In this document: positions 41,992 through 49,494 of the stretch, piece by piece
How positions within the stretch are numbered: position 1 is the stretch's first letter
How the letters are laid out: each line of letters starts with the position of its first letter
Assembly: GCA_944325865.1 (NCBI GenBank)
Contig: CALVBS010000001.1
Coordinates: 124,001 to 188,000, forward strand
Source of the DNA: Candidatus Gastranaerophilales bacterium
GTDB lineage: Bacteria; Cyanobacteriota; Vampirovibrionia; Gastranaerophilales; Gastranaerophilaceae
DNA: 64,000 nucleotides
Direction of reading: 5' to 3'
Made by a program: the position numbers and the translations under genes
The notes under the pieces: generated by a model
What the model was told of the DNA's origin: nothing
Databases searched by the model: none
Seen by the model: only the letters and a program-made list of their open reading frames with translations

Positions 41992-42828
41992 ATGACAGCA
42001 AGTTTTCATTTAACAAGTTATGACTACTATTCCAGCAGAACAGATATGGAAGTCATTTCTAATATAGTAGAATCATTAAAAAAAATTCTTGAAGAAGATA
42101 AGCAGGAAAAGCAGCCGCTGTTCTTGAAAACTTCAGATAATCTTATTTTAAACATTGCACGAAAAGTTGTTCAGGAAAAGAAAAAGACTTTTTTAATCGG
42201 TATTACCGGTGAGAGTGCATCAGGTAAAACCGTTTTTGTTGATAATACTATTAAAGCCTGCATAAAGGATAAAAAAGAAGGTATTTATACCGTAGTGAGA
42301 TGCGATGATTACTACAAAGATACTTCAAAAGAATTAAAAGCTGCAGGAAGCTATGAAGAATTATTTAAAACCGGATTCAGCTTTGATACACCCAATGCTA
42401 TTGATTTAGATTTAATGAAAAGCCATTTGATGGAATTAAAAAAAGGCAAAACAATAGTTTCTCCTGCATACAACTTTGTTACCTGTGAATCAAATCCGGA
42501 CGGTGATGTTAAAAAACCGGCAAAAGTTATTTTAAATGAAGGTTTGTACGTTCTAAATGAAGGTTTAAGAGAAATTATGGACGTAAAAGTATATGTTTAT
42601 ACACCTTTAGAAGTTATTAAAGACCGCTGGTACAGACGTGCTGCACTTCGAGGCAAAACAGGTGCTGCCGCAGATTTACAATTTCAGGATGTAAACAGAA
42701 CCGCTCAACAATACATACGGCCGGCATATCAAATTTCCGATGCTGTTATTAACGGAATGGTATCGCAAGAATATATTCAACAAATTACAGATAAAATATT
42801 TAATACACTTAAAAATATCGAGTATTAA
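41992..42828 (+). CDS. uridine kinase/phosphoribulokinase-family P-loop protein
   Basis: A 278-residue protein with an N-terminal 60-residue extension and then the kinase core: GITGESASGKTVF (Walker A), VRCDDYYKDTSK, FDTPNAIDLDLM and NEGLYVLNEGLREIMDVKVYV, a Y-RWYRRAALRGKTG substrate/ATP lid following. The order matches uridine kinase, with phosphoribulokinase and pantothenate-kinase relatives possible. The substrate is uncertain, since the extension is unusual. GGGGAATAAGAAAG precedes the ATG. The stop is four bases before the next gene. Confidence 0.82.
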   Translation: MTASFHLTSYDYYSSRTDMEVISNIVESLKKILEEDKQEKQPLFLKTSDNLILNIARKVVQEKKKTFLIGITGESASGKTVFVDNTIKACIKDKKEGIYTVVRCDDYYKDTSKELKAAGSYEELFKTGFSFDTPNAIDLDLMKSHLMELKKGKTIVSPAYNFVTCESNPDGDVKKPAKVILNEGLYVLNEGLREIMDVKVYVYTPLEVIKDRWYRRAALRGKTGAAADLQFQDVNRTAQQYIRPAYQISDAVINGMVSQEYIQQITDKIFNTLKNIEY

Positions 42829-42832
42829 TACT

Positions 42833-43114
42833 ATGGATTATAAAACTGCAATAAGAAGACAAAGACTTTGTATAACATCATTTCTAATGCTTGTGCTATG
42901 GGGATTTAATGCTCTGCGTTCACATGTGGAAAAAATTAAAGATAATCCTGAAACCGGATTACTTATACTTGGTATTACGTTCGGGATACCAATTCTGTTG
43001 CTTTTAATTCTTGCAATCTTTTACACAATAAAGGCAAAACAAGCGGAATATGATGAGTTGGATGAGGATTTTGCCTCTAAAACCGAAGGAAATTCTGATT
43101 CAGATAACAAATAA
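42833..43114 (+). CDS. small two-helix membrane protein
   Basis: The protein begins MDYKTAIRRQRLCITSF and is 93 residues long, with helices at about 14-28 and 43-66 and an acidic tail (YDELDEDFASKTEGNSDSD). The open frame reaches further back to 42740, but that part overlaps the kinase gene in another frame; the ATG at 42833, four bases after the kinase stop, is the natural start. There is no known family. It shares a terminator with the kinase and is probably cotranscribed. Confidence 0.72.
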   Translation: MDYKTAIRRQRLCITSFLMLVLWGFNALRSHVEKIKDNPETGLLILGITFGIPILLLLILAIFYTIKAKQAEYDELDEDFASKTEGNSDSDNK

Positions 43115-43145
43115 AAGCACCACCTCATACGGGATGGTGCTTTTT
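43114..43145 (+). terminator. terminator after the kinase/membrane-protein pair
   Basis: AAAAGCACCA and TGGTGCTTTTT pair with CC/GG inside the loop, directly at the stop codon. Confidence 0.87.
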
Positions 43146-43160
43146 ATTAATACCTGTAAA

Positions 43161-43448
43161 TTAATATCTGTTACGCATACAAGGACAAGGTTCATTATTA
43201 AAAGCTTTCTGACAGGTTGGACATGTCGGAACGACTTTTACATGAGCACAACGGTCACATTCATCAATTTTTTTACAAGGATTACAATTTTTAAAACCTG
43301 TAAACGGATTTAAACTGAAAGAGGTTTTATTTTCCCCAATTCCAATATATGGAAGAGGGTTAAGATAAGATATATCCCAGGCAAAGGCACCCTGTGCAGG
43401 AATCATAAGAAAACCTAAAACACCCAAAAACAATAAATACTTTTTCAT
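43161..43448 (-). CDS. secreted Cys-rich small protein
   Basis: The 95-residue protein has a classical signal peptide (KKYLLFLGVLGFLMIPAQGAFA, cleavage after AFA) and about 70 mature residues. These carry ten Cys in CX2C pairs: NCNPCKK, ECDRCAH, TCPTCQK and PCPC. The spacing suggests several metal sites or disulfides. No family is recognised. AGGAGATAT precedes the ATG. It is monocistronic between two terminators. Confidence 0.8.
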   Translation of the reverse strand: MKKYLLFLGVLGFLMIPAQGAFAWDISYLNPLPYIGIGENKTSFSLNPFTGFKNCNPCKKIDECDRCAHVKVVPTCPTCQKAFNNEPCPCMRNRY

Positions 43449-43555
43449 ACATATCTCCTATAAAATTGGTACTCTATCATTTTAAGTCTTTACAAAAATA
43501 AAACGATGACCATATGTATAATATATATTAATAATTCAGGCTAATAAAAAGCTAC

Positions 43556-43588
43556 AAAAAACGGGATGATAAAAATCAATCCCGTTTT
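43556..43588. terminator. terminator after the SLH-protein gene
   Basis: AAAAAACGGGAT and ATCCCGTTTT pair around GATAAAAATCA. On the minus strand it follows the stop of the 43610 gene. Confidence 0.8.
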
Positions 43589-43609
43589 CTGCTTAAATTT
43601 AAAATTCAA

Positions 43610-44884
43610 TTACAGTTTGCTTTTTGAAATTGAAGCATCTTTTAACAAGATAACATTAATAACTTCGCCTTCTTTAGCATGATAATTCAGGCCTTTTGTG
43701 ATTAAACCTGTTGCAAGACCGATACCAGCACCAACCGGAGTACCGATTGCGATACCTGTACCAATTTTAGTAGGATCCGGAATAAATGCAAAACCAACAC
43801 CGGCACCTGTACCAACAGCACCACCGGCTACAGTATATAATGCTAATTTACCGGCAGTCATCCAAGGACCTTCTTTTAACTCATAGTTTTTGTAGAACGG
43901 TTTAGCGTCTAAAGAAACTTTCTGACCGCAAGGCATAACAGCACCGTTTAACTGAGCATAAACTCTTGCATTTTTATTGAACCATTTAGGATCTTTAATT
44001 TCAAGAACCTGTGCATCGAATTTAGTTCCAGCAGGGAATAAAACTGTCCCTTCTTCAGTAGTAATATCTTCTTTTGCTACGAATGAAACAGCATCTCCTG
44101 CAGCAGAATCTTCTGATTTAAATCTTTCAGAGAAAGCAACAGGAATAACATTACCTTCTTTAATTACATTTGAATCAGATTTAATTTCAACTTCATCAGA
44201 AGGAGCTCTTCTTGTAGTGTTCAAATGTTCAATAGCAAGTAATTCTCCGCCTTTATACTGAGTTTTAACAAGACCGATTTTATCTTTCAATCTTGCAAGA
44301 ATAACTGCAGCTTCAGCTCTTGAAAGAATATCATTTGGTCTTAATTCATTTGGTTTCGGATAATTTACATAAATTCCGTAATTAAGAGTTTTTGCATAAG
44401 GAGTTCTTGCCCAGGTCGGGATAGAACCTGCATCTTCAAAACGATTAAGAACAGAAGTATCTGCATCCATATCTTTTGTAATGTGGCTTATAACAGATTG
44501 AGTTTCAGATCTGGTCATAAGTCTCTTAGGTTGGAAAGTTCTGTCCGGATAACCGTACACCAAACCTAACTGCTGTGAACGTAAAACATTTTCATAATAA
44601 GAATCAGTTGATTTAACATCAGTGAAGATATTAGAGATGTTTACGTTCAAGTTGTCGTTAGACAACAATTTTAATAAAGCACTAACGAAATCAACTCTGG
44701 CAACACTGCCTTCAGGATTAAATTTTCCGTCAGAAAGAGTCATGATGTTGTCATCTACAACTTCGTTGATTTCTTTTGAAGCCCAATAATTTGAGCTTAC
44801 ATCGGCAATATCTGCTGCACAAGCCGGAATAACCGTTGTTGCAAACAGACCGCATGCCAATAACCCAACTAAAAATTTGTTCAT
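43610..44884 (-). CDS. SLH-domain envelope protein
   Basis: The 424-residue protein has a signal peptide (VGLLACGLFATTVIPACA), then three S-layer-homology repeats (for example NYWASKEINEVVDDNIM, FTDVKSTDSYYENVL, LVYGYPDRTFQPKRLMTRSE). A beta-rich region (VALFPAGTKFDAQVLEI-like) and a C-terminal glycine-zipper hydrophobic segment (GGAVGTGAGVGFAFI) follow. SLH domains bind the peptidoglycan or its secondary polymer, so this probably links the wall to the outer layer. It has its own promoter and terminator. Confidence 0.9.
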   Translation of the reverse strand: MNKFLVGLLACGLFATTVIPACAADIADVSSNYWASKEINEVVDDNIMTLSDGKFNPEGSVARVDFVSALLKLLSNDNLNVNISNIFTDVKSTDSYYENVLRSQQLGLVYGYPDRTFQPKRLMTRSETQSVISHITKDMDADTSVLNRFEDAGSIPTWARTPYAKTLNYGIYVNYPKPNELRPNDILSRAEAAVILARLKDKIGLVKTQYKGGELLAIEHLNTTRRAPSDEVEIKSDSNVIKEGNVIPVAFSERFKSEDSAAGDAVSFVAKEDITTEEGTVLFPAGTKFDAQVLEIKDPKWFNKNARVYAQLNGAVMPCGQKVSLDAKPFYKNYELKEGPWMTAGKLALYTVAGGAVGTGAGVGFAFIPDPTKIGTGIAIGTPVGAGIGLATGLITKGLNYHAKEGEVINVILLKDASISKSKL

Positions 44885-44933
44885 TTCTACTTCCTCATCT
44901 TCTACTAAATACTAGTAATTGAATTTTGTTTAT

Positions 44934-44962
44934 AGTATATATTAGAATGTAAGTTTTGTAAA
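44934..44962 (-). promoter_or_regulatory. promoter of the SLH-protein gene
   Basis: On the minus strand TTTACA (44962-44957), 17 bases, TATACT (44939-44934). Each box matches five of six consensus bases. The leader is about 45 bases long with GAGGAAG before the ATG. Confidence 0.7.
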
Positions 44963-45022
44963 GCTTTAAATAAAAAGTTTTGTTATATAATAAATATACA
45001 GCTAGCTATTAAGGAGATTAGT

Positions 45023-46462
45023 ATGAATAGTTATACCATGACAAAGATTGTAGCTACTTTGGGTCCGGCAACAAGTTCCAAAGCTATGATTAAAAAATTA
45101 TTTGACGCCGGTGTTACAATGTTCAGATTAAATTCATCTCACGGTACTGAAGAATTTCACAAACAAAATCTGACATATATCAGAGAGATTGAAGAAGAAG
45201 AGCAAAAACTTATTCCTGTTTTGCTTGACTTGCAGGGTCCTAAAATCAGAATAGGCGAAATCGGTGAACCTATTGAACTAAAAAAAGGTGAAGTTCTAAA
45301 ATTCAAACACCAGAAAGAATTGGAAAATGATATTATCCCTGTTGATTACAAAGGAATGGCAAATGACGTAACTCCGGGAGAAAAAATTCTTATTGATGAC
45401 GGAAAAATTCAATTAGAAGTAGAAAAAGTTGAAGACAGTGTTATCTATGCCAGAGTTTTGACCGATGGGCTTCTAAAGCCTCGAAAAGGGATAAATATTC
45501 CAGGCTCAACAGGAAGTATAGATGTATTAACTGAAAGAGATATTAAATTTGTTGAATTTGCTGCTAAAAACGGCATTGATTACCTCGGTCTTTCTTTTGT
45601 AAGACATGCTGATGATGTAGTAAAACTTAGAGAACTTTTGAAAAAATTCAATAAAGAAGATATTAATATCATTTCAAAAATTGAAAAACCGCAGGCTGTA
45701 GATAATATTGATGACATTATTGAAGTTTCCGACGGTATTATGGTTGCCAGAGGCGATTTAGGTATTGAAATTTCAACAGAAAAAGTACCTATTGTTCAAA
45801 AAACTATAATCAGAAAAGCTAATATTAAAAGAAAAGTCGTTATTGTAGCAACACAGATGCTTGAAAGCATGATTGAAAATCCTATTCCAACCCGTGCAGA
45901 GACTTCTGATGTTGCAAATGCCGTACTTGACGGAACCGATGCAATTATGCTTTCAGGAGAAACCGCAGCAGGTGCATATCCTGTTGAAGCCGTACAAATG
46001 ATGAAAAAAATTGCGGATACTGTTGAAGCGTCTCCATTCATGAGAAGAAATAAATTCCCTAGAAGAATGATTGAAGAAGAAAAAGACAGTCAGGCTATGG
46101 CTATTGGTATGTCAATAGCTGACATGACAAAGAAAATGGATGTAAAGGCCATTGTTGCATTGACCAGAACAGGATGTACCGCAAAATTCCTATCAGAAGG
46201 CAGATTAAGTGTCCCGATATTTGCATGCTGTCCGGGAATTGAAACTTGCAGAGTTTTGAAACTTTATAGAGGTATAATACCTGTAACAATGAAATTTACA
46301 GGAAACATTGATAAGCAAACTATCAAAATGATTGATAAATTTATGATGCGTCATCTAAATGCAAATGTAGGAGATACCATCATATTTACCGGTTCAATCC
46401 CTGAAATTCTTATGGGAGGAACAAACTTCATTAAAATTCACCAGATTGGTTCAGTTAAGTAA
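45023..46462 (+). CDS. pyk: pyruvate kinase
   Basis: A 479-residue pyruvate kinase that makes ATP and pyruvate in glycolysis. It has TKIVATLGPATSSK, FRLNSSHGT, LLDLQGPKIR, the substrate/metal block MVARGDLGIEIS, KVVIVATQMLESMIENPIPTRAE and MLSGETAAGAYP, with a complete C-terminal regulatory domain. The length is normal. AAGGAG precedes the ATG. It is monocistronic with a following terminator. Confidence 0.98.
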   Translation: MNSYTMTKIVATLGPATSSKAMIKKLFDAGVTMFRLNSSHGTEEFHKQNLTYIREIEEEEQKLIPVLLDLQGPKIRIGEIGEPIELKKGEVLKFKHQKELENDIIPVDYKGMANDVTPGEKILIDDGKIQLEVEKVEDSVIYARVLTDGLLKPRKGINIPGSTGSIDVLTERDIKFVEFAAKNGIDYLGLSFVRHADDVVKLRELLKKFNKEDINIISKIEKPQAVDNIDDIIEVSDGIMVARGDLGIEISTEKVPIVQKTIIRKANIKRKVVIVATQMLESMIENPIPTRAETSDVANAVLDGTDAIMLSGETAAGAYPVEAVQMMKKIADTVEASPFMRRNKFPRRMIEEEKDSQAMAIGMSIADMTKKMDVKAIVALTRTGCTAKFLSEGRLSVPIFACCPGIETCRVLKLYRGIIPVTMKFTGNIDKQTIKMIDKFMMRHLNANVGDTIIFTGSIPEILMGGTNFIKIHQIGSVK

Positions 46463-46488
46463 CAATCTAAAAATATAAACAACAAAAA

Positions 46489-46519
46489 GAAGGCCCCTTA
46501 AATATAAGGGGCTTTAATT
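46489..46519. terminator. bidirectional terminator after pyk
   Basis: AAGGCCCCTTA and TAAGGGGCTTT pair around AATA. On the minus strand it would also close a transcript started at the orphan element at 46622. Confidence 0.85.
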
Positions 46520-46614
46520 TTGTTTTAGGAAGGTAGGAATAAGGAATAATTTTCTCTCTCTTTTGTTAAACGGATAATTTTTACTCTCTCTTAATATCTG
46601 TTTATTTAATGTTC
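46489..46614 (-). ncRNA. candidate small RNA driven by an orphan bipartite element
   Basis: No gene follows the minus-strand element at 46622-46653. A transcript from it would run about 125 bases and end at the bidirectional terminator at 46489. It contains no ATG-led frame of note, but two purine-rich AGAGAGAG blocks. It may be a small RNA or a dead promoter left after a gene loss. Confidence 0.3.
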
Positions 46615-46621
46615 TCTTGTA

Positions 46622-46653
46622 TATATAAAGTATATACTGAATAGCAAATTTCA
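46622..46653 (-). promoter_or_regulatory. degenerate bipartite promoter-like element (orphan, copy 6)
   Basis: On the minus strand ATACTTTATATA (46633-46622) is exact and continues TACAAGAG like copy 3. Fourteen bases upstream is TGAAAT (46653-46648), a four-of-six match to AGCAAT. It points away from the adjacent 46821 gene, toward pyk's terminator. Confidence 0.5.
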
Positions 46654-46753
46654 ATGTTGGAAAATTTTGTTACATAAGTTAACACAATTAATTTAACAAC
46701 AATACTATAGCCAAAACTACACATATAGCAGAGAAAATAATTCTAAATAGCTA

Positions 46754-46782
46754 TTGCAAAAAAAATAAGAAAAGGTTATCAT
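46754..46782 (+). promoter_or_regulatory. promoter of the 46821 gene
   Basis: TTGCAA (46754-46759), 17 bases, TATCAT (46777-46782). This is a housekeeping-type promoter, unlike the bipartite element used by similar proteins. Confidence 0.6.
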
Positions 46783-46820
46783 AGAAAAGTAGTTAAAGAC
46801 ATGTTTTGAGGTTAGTATAA

Positions 46821-47099
46821 ATGTTAGTTTCTTCTATTGCACGTTTTAACGCTATTAATACAATGAATAATGCTGCGATGAATATGATGAATGCATCATC
46901 TGCTTTTACTAATACTATGGCAAATATGCATACATTCGGAGGGGAACATGATTTAAATATGCTTCATAACATGGATAAAAAATTATCGTTGGATTTGGCA
47001 TCAAACAGTCTCTTATATAAAATATCTTATTTGCAGGAAAAAGCTGCAAGAAAACGTCAGGAAACTGAAGCTAAAAGGCTATTAGATTTTCAGGCATAA
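46821..47099 (+). CDS. Met/Asn/Ala-rich helical protein of unknown function
   Basis: A 92-residue protein with an N-terminal section dominated by Met, Asn and Ala (NTMNNAAMNMMNASSAFTN) and a charged C-terminal helix (KAARKRQETEAKRLLDFQA). The composition resembles the Met/Gln-rich 10676 product and the 49051 product, and all three lack known domains. GAGG lies 12 bases upstream of the ATG. It is monocistronic. The 358-base gap before it also contains an orphan minus-strand element and a candidate small RNA. Confidence 0.75.
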   Translation: MLVSSIARFNAINTMNNAAMNMMNASSAFTNTMANMHTFGGEHDLNMLHNMDKKLSLDLASNSLLYKISYLQEKAARKRQETEAKRLLDFQA

Positions 47100-47132
47100 T
47101 TGTTGATTCATGAATTAATTATTGATGCCAAG

Positions 47133-47158
47133 AGTTCTACATCATTGTGGAGCTTTTT
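47133..47158 (+). terminator. terminator of the 46821 gene
   Basis: AGTTCTACA and TGTGGAGCT pair (two G-T wobbles) around TCAT and are followed by TTTTT. Confidence 0.65.
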
Positions 47159-47165
47159 GAAATTA

Positions 47166-48329
47166 TTATTTTGTACTAAATAGTCTTTTAAGGATAAATA
47201 ACGCCGAAATAGCAGGTATTAAAGCAACTACTAACAATACAGGAATAATACCTTTGGCCTGAGCAATAAATCCGAGAGCAGACATAAAAATTGCAATAAC
47301 ACCCCATGAAAAACCGTTAATAAATCCACCGATTATACTTTTGTATTGAGGCATTTCACTCTGTGCCATAACCATGGTAACAGGCATGGCCATTGCAGTA
47401 CATAATCCCGTAATTGCAAATATTACAAATGAAATAATCGGAAAAGATTTGTAAGTTAAAGAAAACATTATCATCAAAGGGAAAGTTGATATCATAGAAA
47501 AATAAAACACCATTTTGGCTCCAATACGTTTTTCAATATCCCTGCTGACAAAAGAACCGATTCCGCTCATAAAACTAAATGCAAAAAGAGCAGCTCCTAT
47601 TTTAAAAGGCATATATCCCATATCACGCCACAAAAATGGTAATAATATTGAAGTAGAAGTGGTTATTAAGGATTTCAGTATAGATATCAGAATCAACAGT
47701 TTTAGTCTGTAATTAGAAAATATATCTTTGAAAGCCTTTATAAATTCTGAATGAGTCCTTTCAACGATTCCATCAGAAATCTTAGGAACAAATTTAAACA
47801 TAAACAAAGCCCAGATGACTCCTATTAAACAAAGATATGGCATATTATTAAGACCGGTAAACTGTGTAACAAAGGCAGACACAACAGGACCGAGGGAGTA
47901 CCCGAATGTTCCCATTGCAATAAATGTTCCCATACTTTTTCCGGTGTCAGCCGATGCAAATCTTACAGAAAACCCGAGAGCCTGCGGGTGAAAAAGACTT
48001 GAACCTAAACTGCCCAAAATTACAAACAAAATCAAAATTGAAAGATGACTTACACTCGGAGCAAAAGATATAAATACGGCAGTAAACATCAACCCCCAGA
48101 AAATAAATACTCTTTTTAGAATATTATCAGCAAAAAATCCGAAAACAGGCTGTAAAAGAGAAGAACAAATATGTGACACACTAAGCACAACCGTGGCTAT
48201 TGCCATACTAATTCCGAGTTTTGCTGCAATAAACGGCATAATAGGATTTAGCATTCCAGTATAAATATCATTAATAAAATGAGCTGTTGAAAGCCATATA
48301 TGGGGTCTTTTTTCAGTAATAGTATTCAT
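47166..48329 (-). CDS. MFS transporter, fosmidomycin-resistance (Fsr) type
   Basis: A 387-residue protein with 12 predicted helices. The N-terminus HIWLSTAHFINDIYTGMLNPIMPF is the Fsr-family signature, and helix 2/3 contains QPVFGFFADN. The family exports fosmidomycin and related small molecules, though the natural substrate is usually unknown. The gene is minus-strand, 87 bases after maf and its trailing regulator remnant. Confidence 0.88.
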   Translation of the reverse strand: MNTITEKRPHIWLSTAHFINDIYTGMLNPIMPFIAAKLGISMAIATVVLSVSHICSSLLQPVFGFFADNILKRVFIFWGLMFTAVFISFAPSVSHLSILILFVILGSLGSSLFHPQALGFSVRFASADTGKSMGTFIAMGTFGYSLGPVVSAFVTQFTGLNNMPYLCLIGVIWALFMFKFVPKISDGIVERTHSEFIKAFKDIFSNYRLKLLILISILKSLITTSTSILLPFLWRDMGYMPFKIGAALFAFSFMSGIGSFVSRDIEKRIGAKMVFYFSMISTFPLMIMFSLTYKSFPIISFVIFAITGLCTAMAMPVTMVMAQSEMPQYKSIIGGFINGFSWGVIAIFMSALGFIAQAKGIIPVLLVVALIPAISALFILKRLFSTK

Positions 48330-48356
48330 AACAAGAACATTAAAATAAAAACATTT

Positions 48357-48416
48357 CTAAAAATCAATTAAATCCTTAACCTGTACATCCAGCTTATCCG
48401 CGACATCAATTAAAAG
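48357..48416 (-). pseudogene. possible remnant of an XRE-regulator C-terminus
   Basis: Immediately after the maf stop, another frame reads LLIDVADKLDVQVKDLIDF and then a stop, with a stop also directly before it. The pattern V-A-x-x-L-x-V-x-V-x-D-L-I-x-F matches the last helix of small XRE regulators such as the 51157 product (IAKALNISLSELFKF). Only 19 residues remain, so this is suggestive only. Confidence 0.3.
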
Positions 48417-48998
48417 TCACCATCTAATACATCGTTTAGCCTCCGAAATAATATTAGCTAAAGCTTCAGGACACAGCCCGATGATATTTTCCAGACTTCC
48501 CGAGTAAGCTTTAATGTATCCGTCGGGCATCTCCTGAATTCCATATGAGCCAGCCTTATCAAATGGTTTGTAGTTATCAACATAATAAGCAATCTGTTTA
48601 TCAGTAAGATTATTAAATTCCACACGGCTTGTCGTCGAATTTATTTTGCATTCACTTGTAACAGAATTCACAACAGCAATGGAAGTAACAACAAGATGAG
48701 TTTTACCGGATAGGGATTTAAGCATATTAACAGCACCCTCGCGGCCTTCCGGTTTACCAAGAATTTTACCTTCAAGCACAACTACAGTATCTGCTCCTAT
48801 AATTAACGAAGGTTCCTGAACCAGCGGTAAAACAGCCATAGCCTTATTTTTAGCAAGAGATTCTATAAAATCATAAGAAAAATCCGTCCTCGAATGGTCT
48901 TCCACATACGGTGACGGAATAATTTCAAATACATAATTGTGTTTTCTCAGTATGTCCTGTCTTCTGGGAGAAGAAGACGCCAATACAATTTTTCCCAT
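48417..48998 (-). CDS. maf: Maf family nucleotide pyrophosphatase
   Basis: A 193-residue Maf protein, which hydrolyses dTTP, UTP and modified nucleotides and is linked to septum arrest. It begins KIVLASSSPRRQDILRKHN, has LIIGADTVVVLEGKILGKP and the ESFxD-like DKAGSYGIQEMPDGYI, with SGSLENIIGL near the end. The length is normal. AAAGGAG precedes the ATG. It stands alone on the minus strand, followed by the regulator remnant and the MFS gene. Confidence 0.96.
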   Translation of the reverse strand: MGKIVLASSSPRRQDILRKHNYVFEIIPSPYVEDHSRTDFSYDFIESLAKNKAMAVLPLVQEPSLIIGADTVVVLEGKILGKPEGREGAVNMLKSLSGKTHLVVTSIAVVNSVTSECKINSTTSRVEFNNLTDKQIAYYVDNYKPFDKAGSYGIQEMPDGYIKAYSGSLENIIGLCPEALANIISEAKRCIRW

Positions 48999-49050
48999 AG
49001 GTCAGCTCCTTTTTCCGTATTATAACAGAAAAAAGAACTGCTAAACCCTT

Positions 49051-49293
49051 TTATTGACGTGCCTGAGGAGAACGTATATATCTGGCATTTTTAGCATTTA
49101 CTGCATAACAAGCGATATTCAGCCTTTGTTTAAGCATCATCATGTTTTTATACATGTTTGCATAATCGTTCATTGCACCCATCATCTTATTTGGATCTAC
49201 CATTGATTCCATGTTGTCATGGTTATCCACTTTTTCTTCTGCGTATTTTTTGACCAATAGCTGGTCAATGTAGTCTTCAGCACCTATTGCCAT
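49051..49293 (-). CDS. small Met-rich lineage-specific protein with a bipartite promoter
   Basis: An 80-residue protein with an acidic N-terminus (AIGAEDYIDQLLVKKYAEEK) and a Met/Asn-rich helix (DPNKMMGAMNDYANMYKNMMMLKQRL). No family is recognised. It resembles the 46821 and 10676 products in composition. AGGGAGG precedes the ATG. The bipartite promoter element lies 88 bases upstream, further than for its companions, so it has a longer leader. Confidence 0.78.
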   Translation of the reverse strand: MAIGAEDYIDQLLVKKYAEEKVDNHDNMESMVDPNKMMGAMNDYANMYKNMMMLKQRLNIACYAVNAKNARYIRSPQARQ

Positions 49294-49381
49294 AAGTTGA
49301 CCTCCCTAAATAGTGTGTGTATCCTTGTTCCTATGAGAAAGTATGTATTTGATTATAGTTATCCTAAATATTCCTTATGTA

Positions 49382-49413
49382 TATATAAAGTATTTTATGA
49401 TTTAAAAATTGCC
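49382..49413 (-). promoter_or_regulatory. bipartite promoter-like element, copy 5
   Basis: On the minus strand GGCAAT (49413-49408), 14 bases, ATACTTTATATA (49393-49382), followed by TACATAAGG. The first box differs by one base from AGCAAT. Confidence 0.65.
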
Positions 49414-49482
49414 TGAAATTGTTCTTTTATTAAGAAATGTTAAAATAAATTTTTTGAAGGCAATATTTTTTACTCTAAGAAC

Positions 49483-49488
49483 TATAAT
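49483..49488 (+). promoter_or_regulatory. -10 box of a probably leaderless U32-like gene
   Basis: TATAAT sits six bases before the ATG at 49495. No clear -35 box is at 17 bases, and the only purine-rich bases (GGA) touch the start codon. Confidence 0.45.
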
Positions 49489-49494
49489 ATTGGA

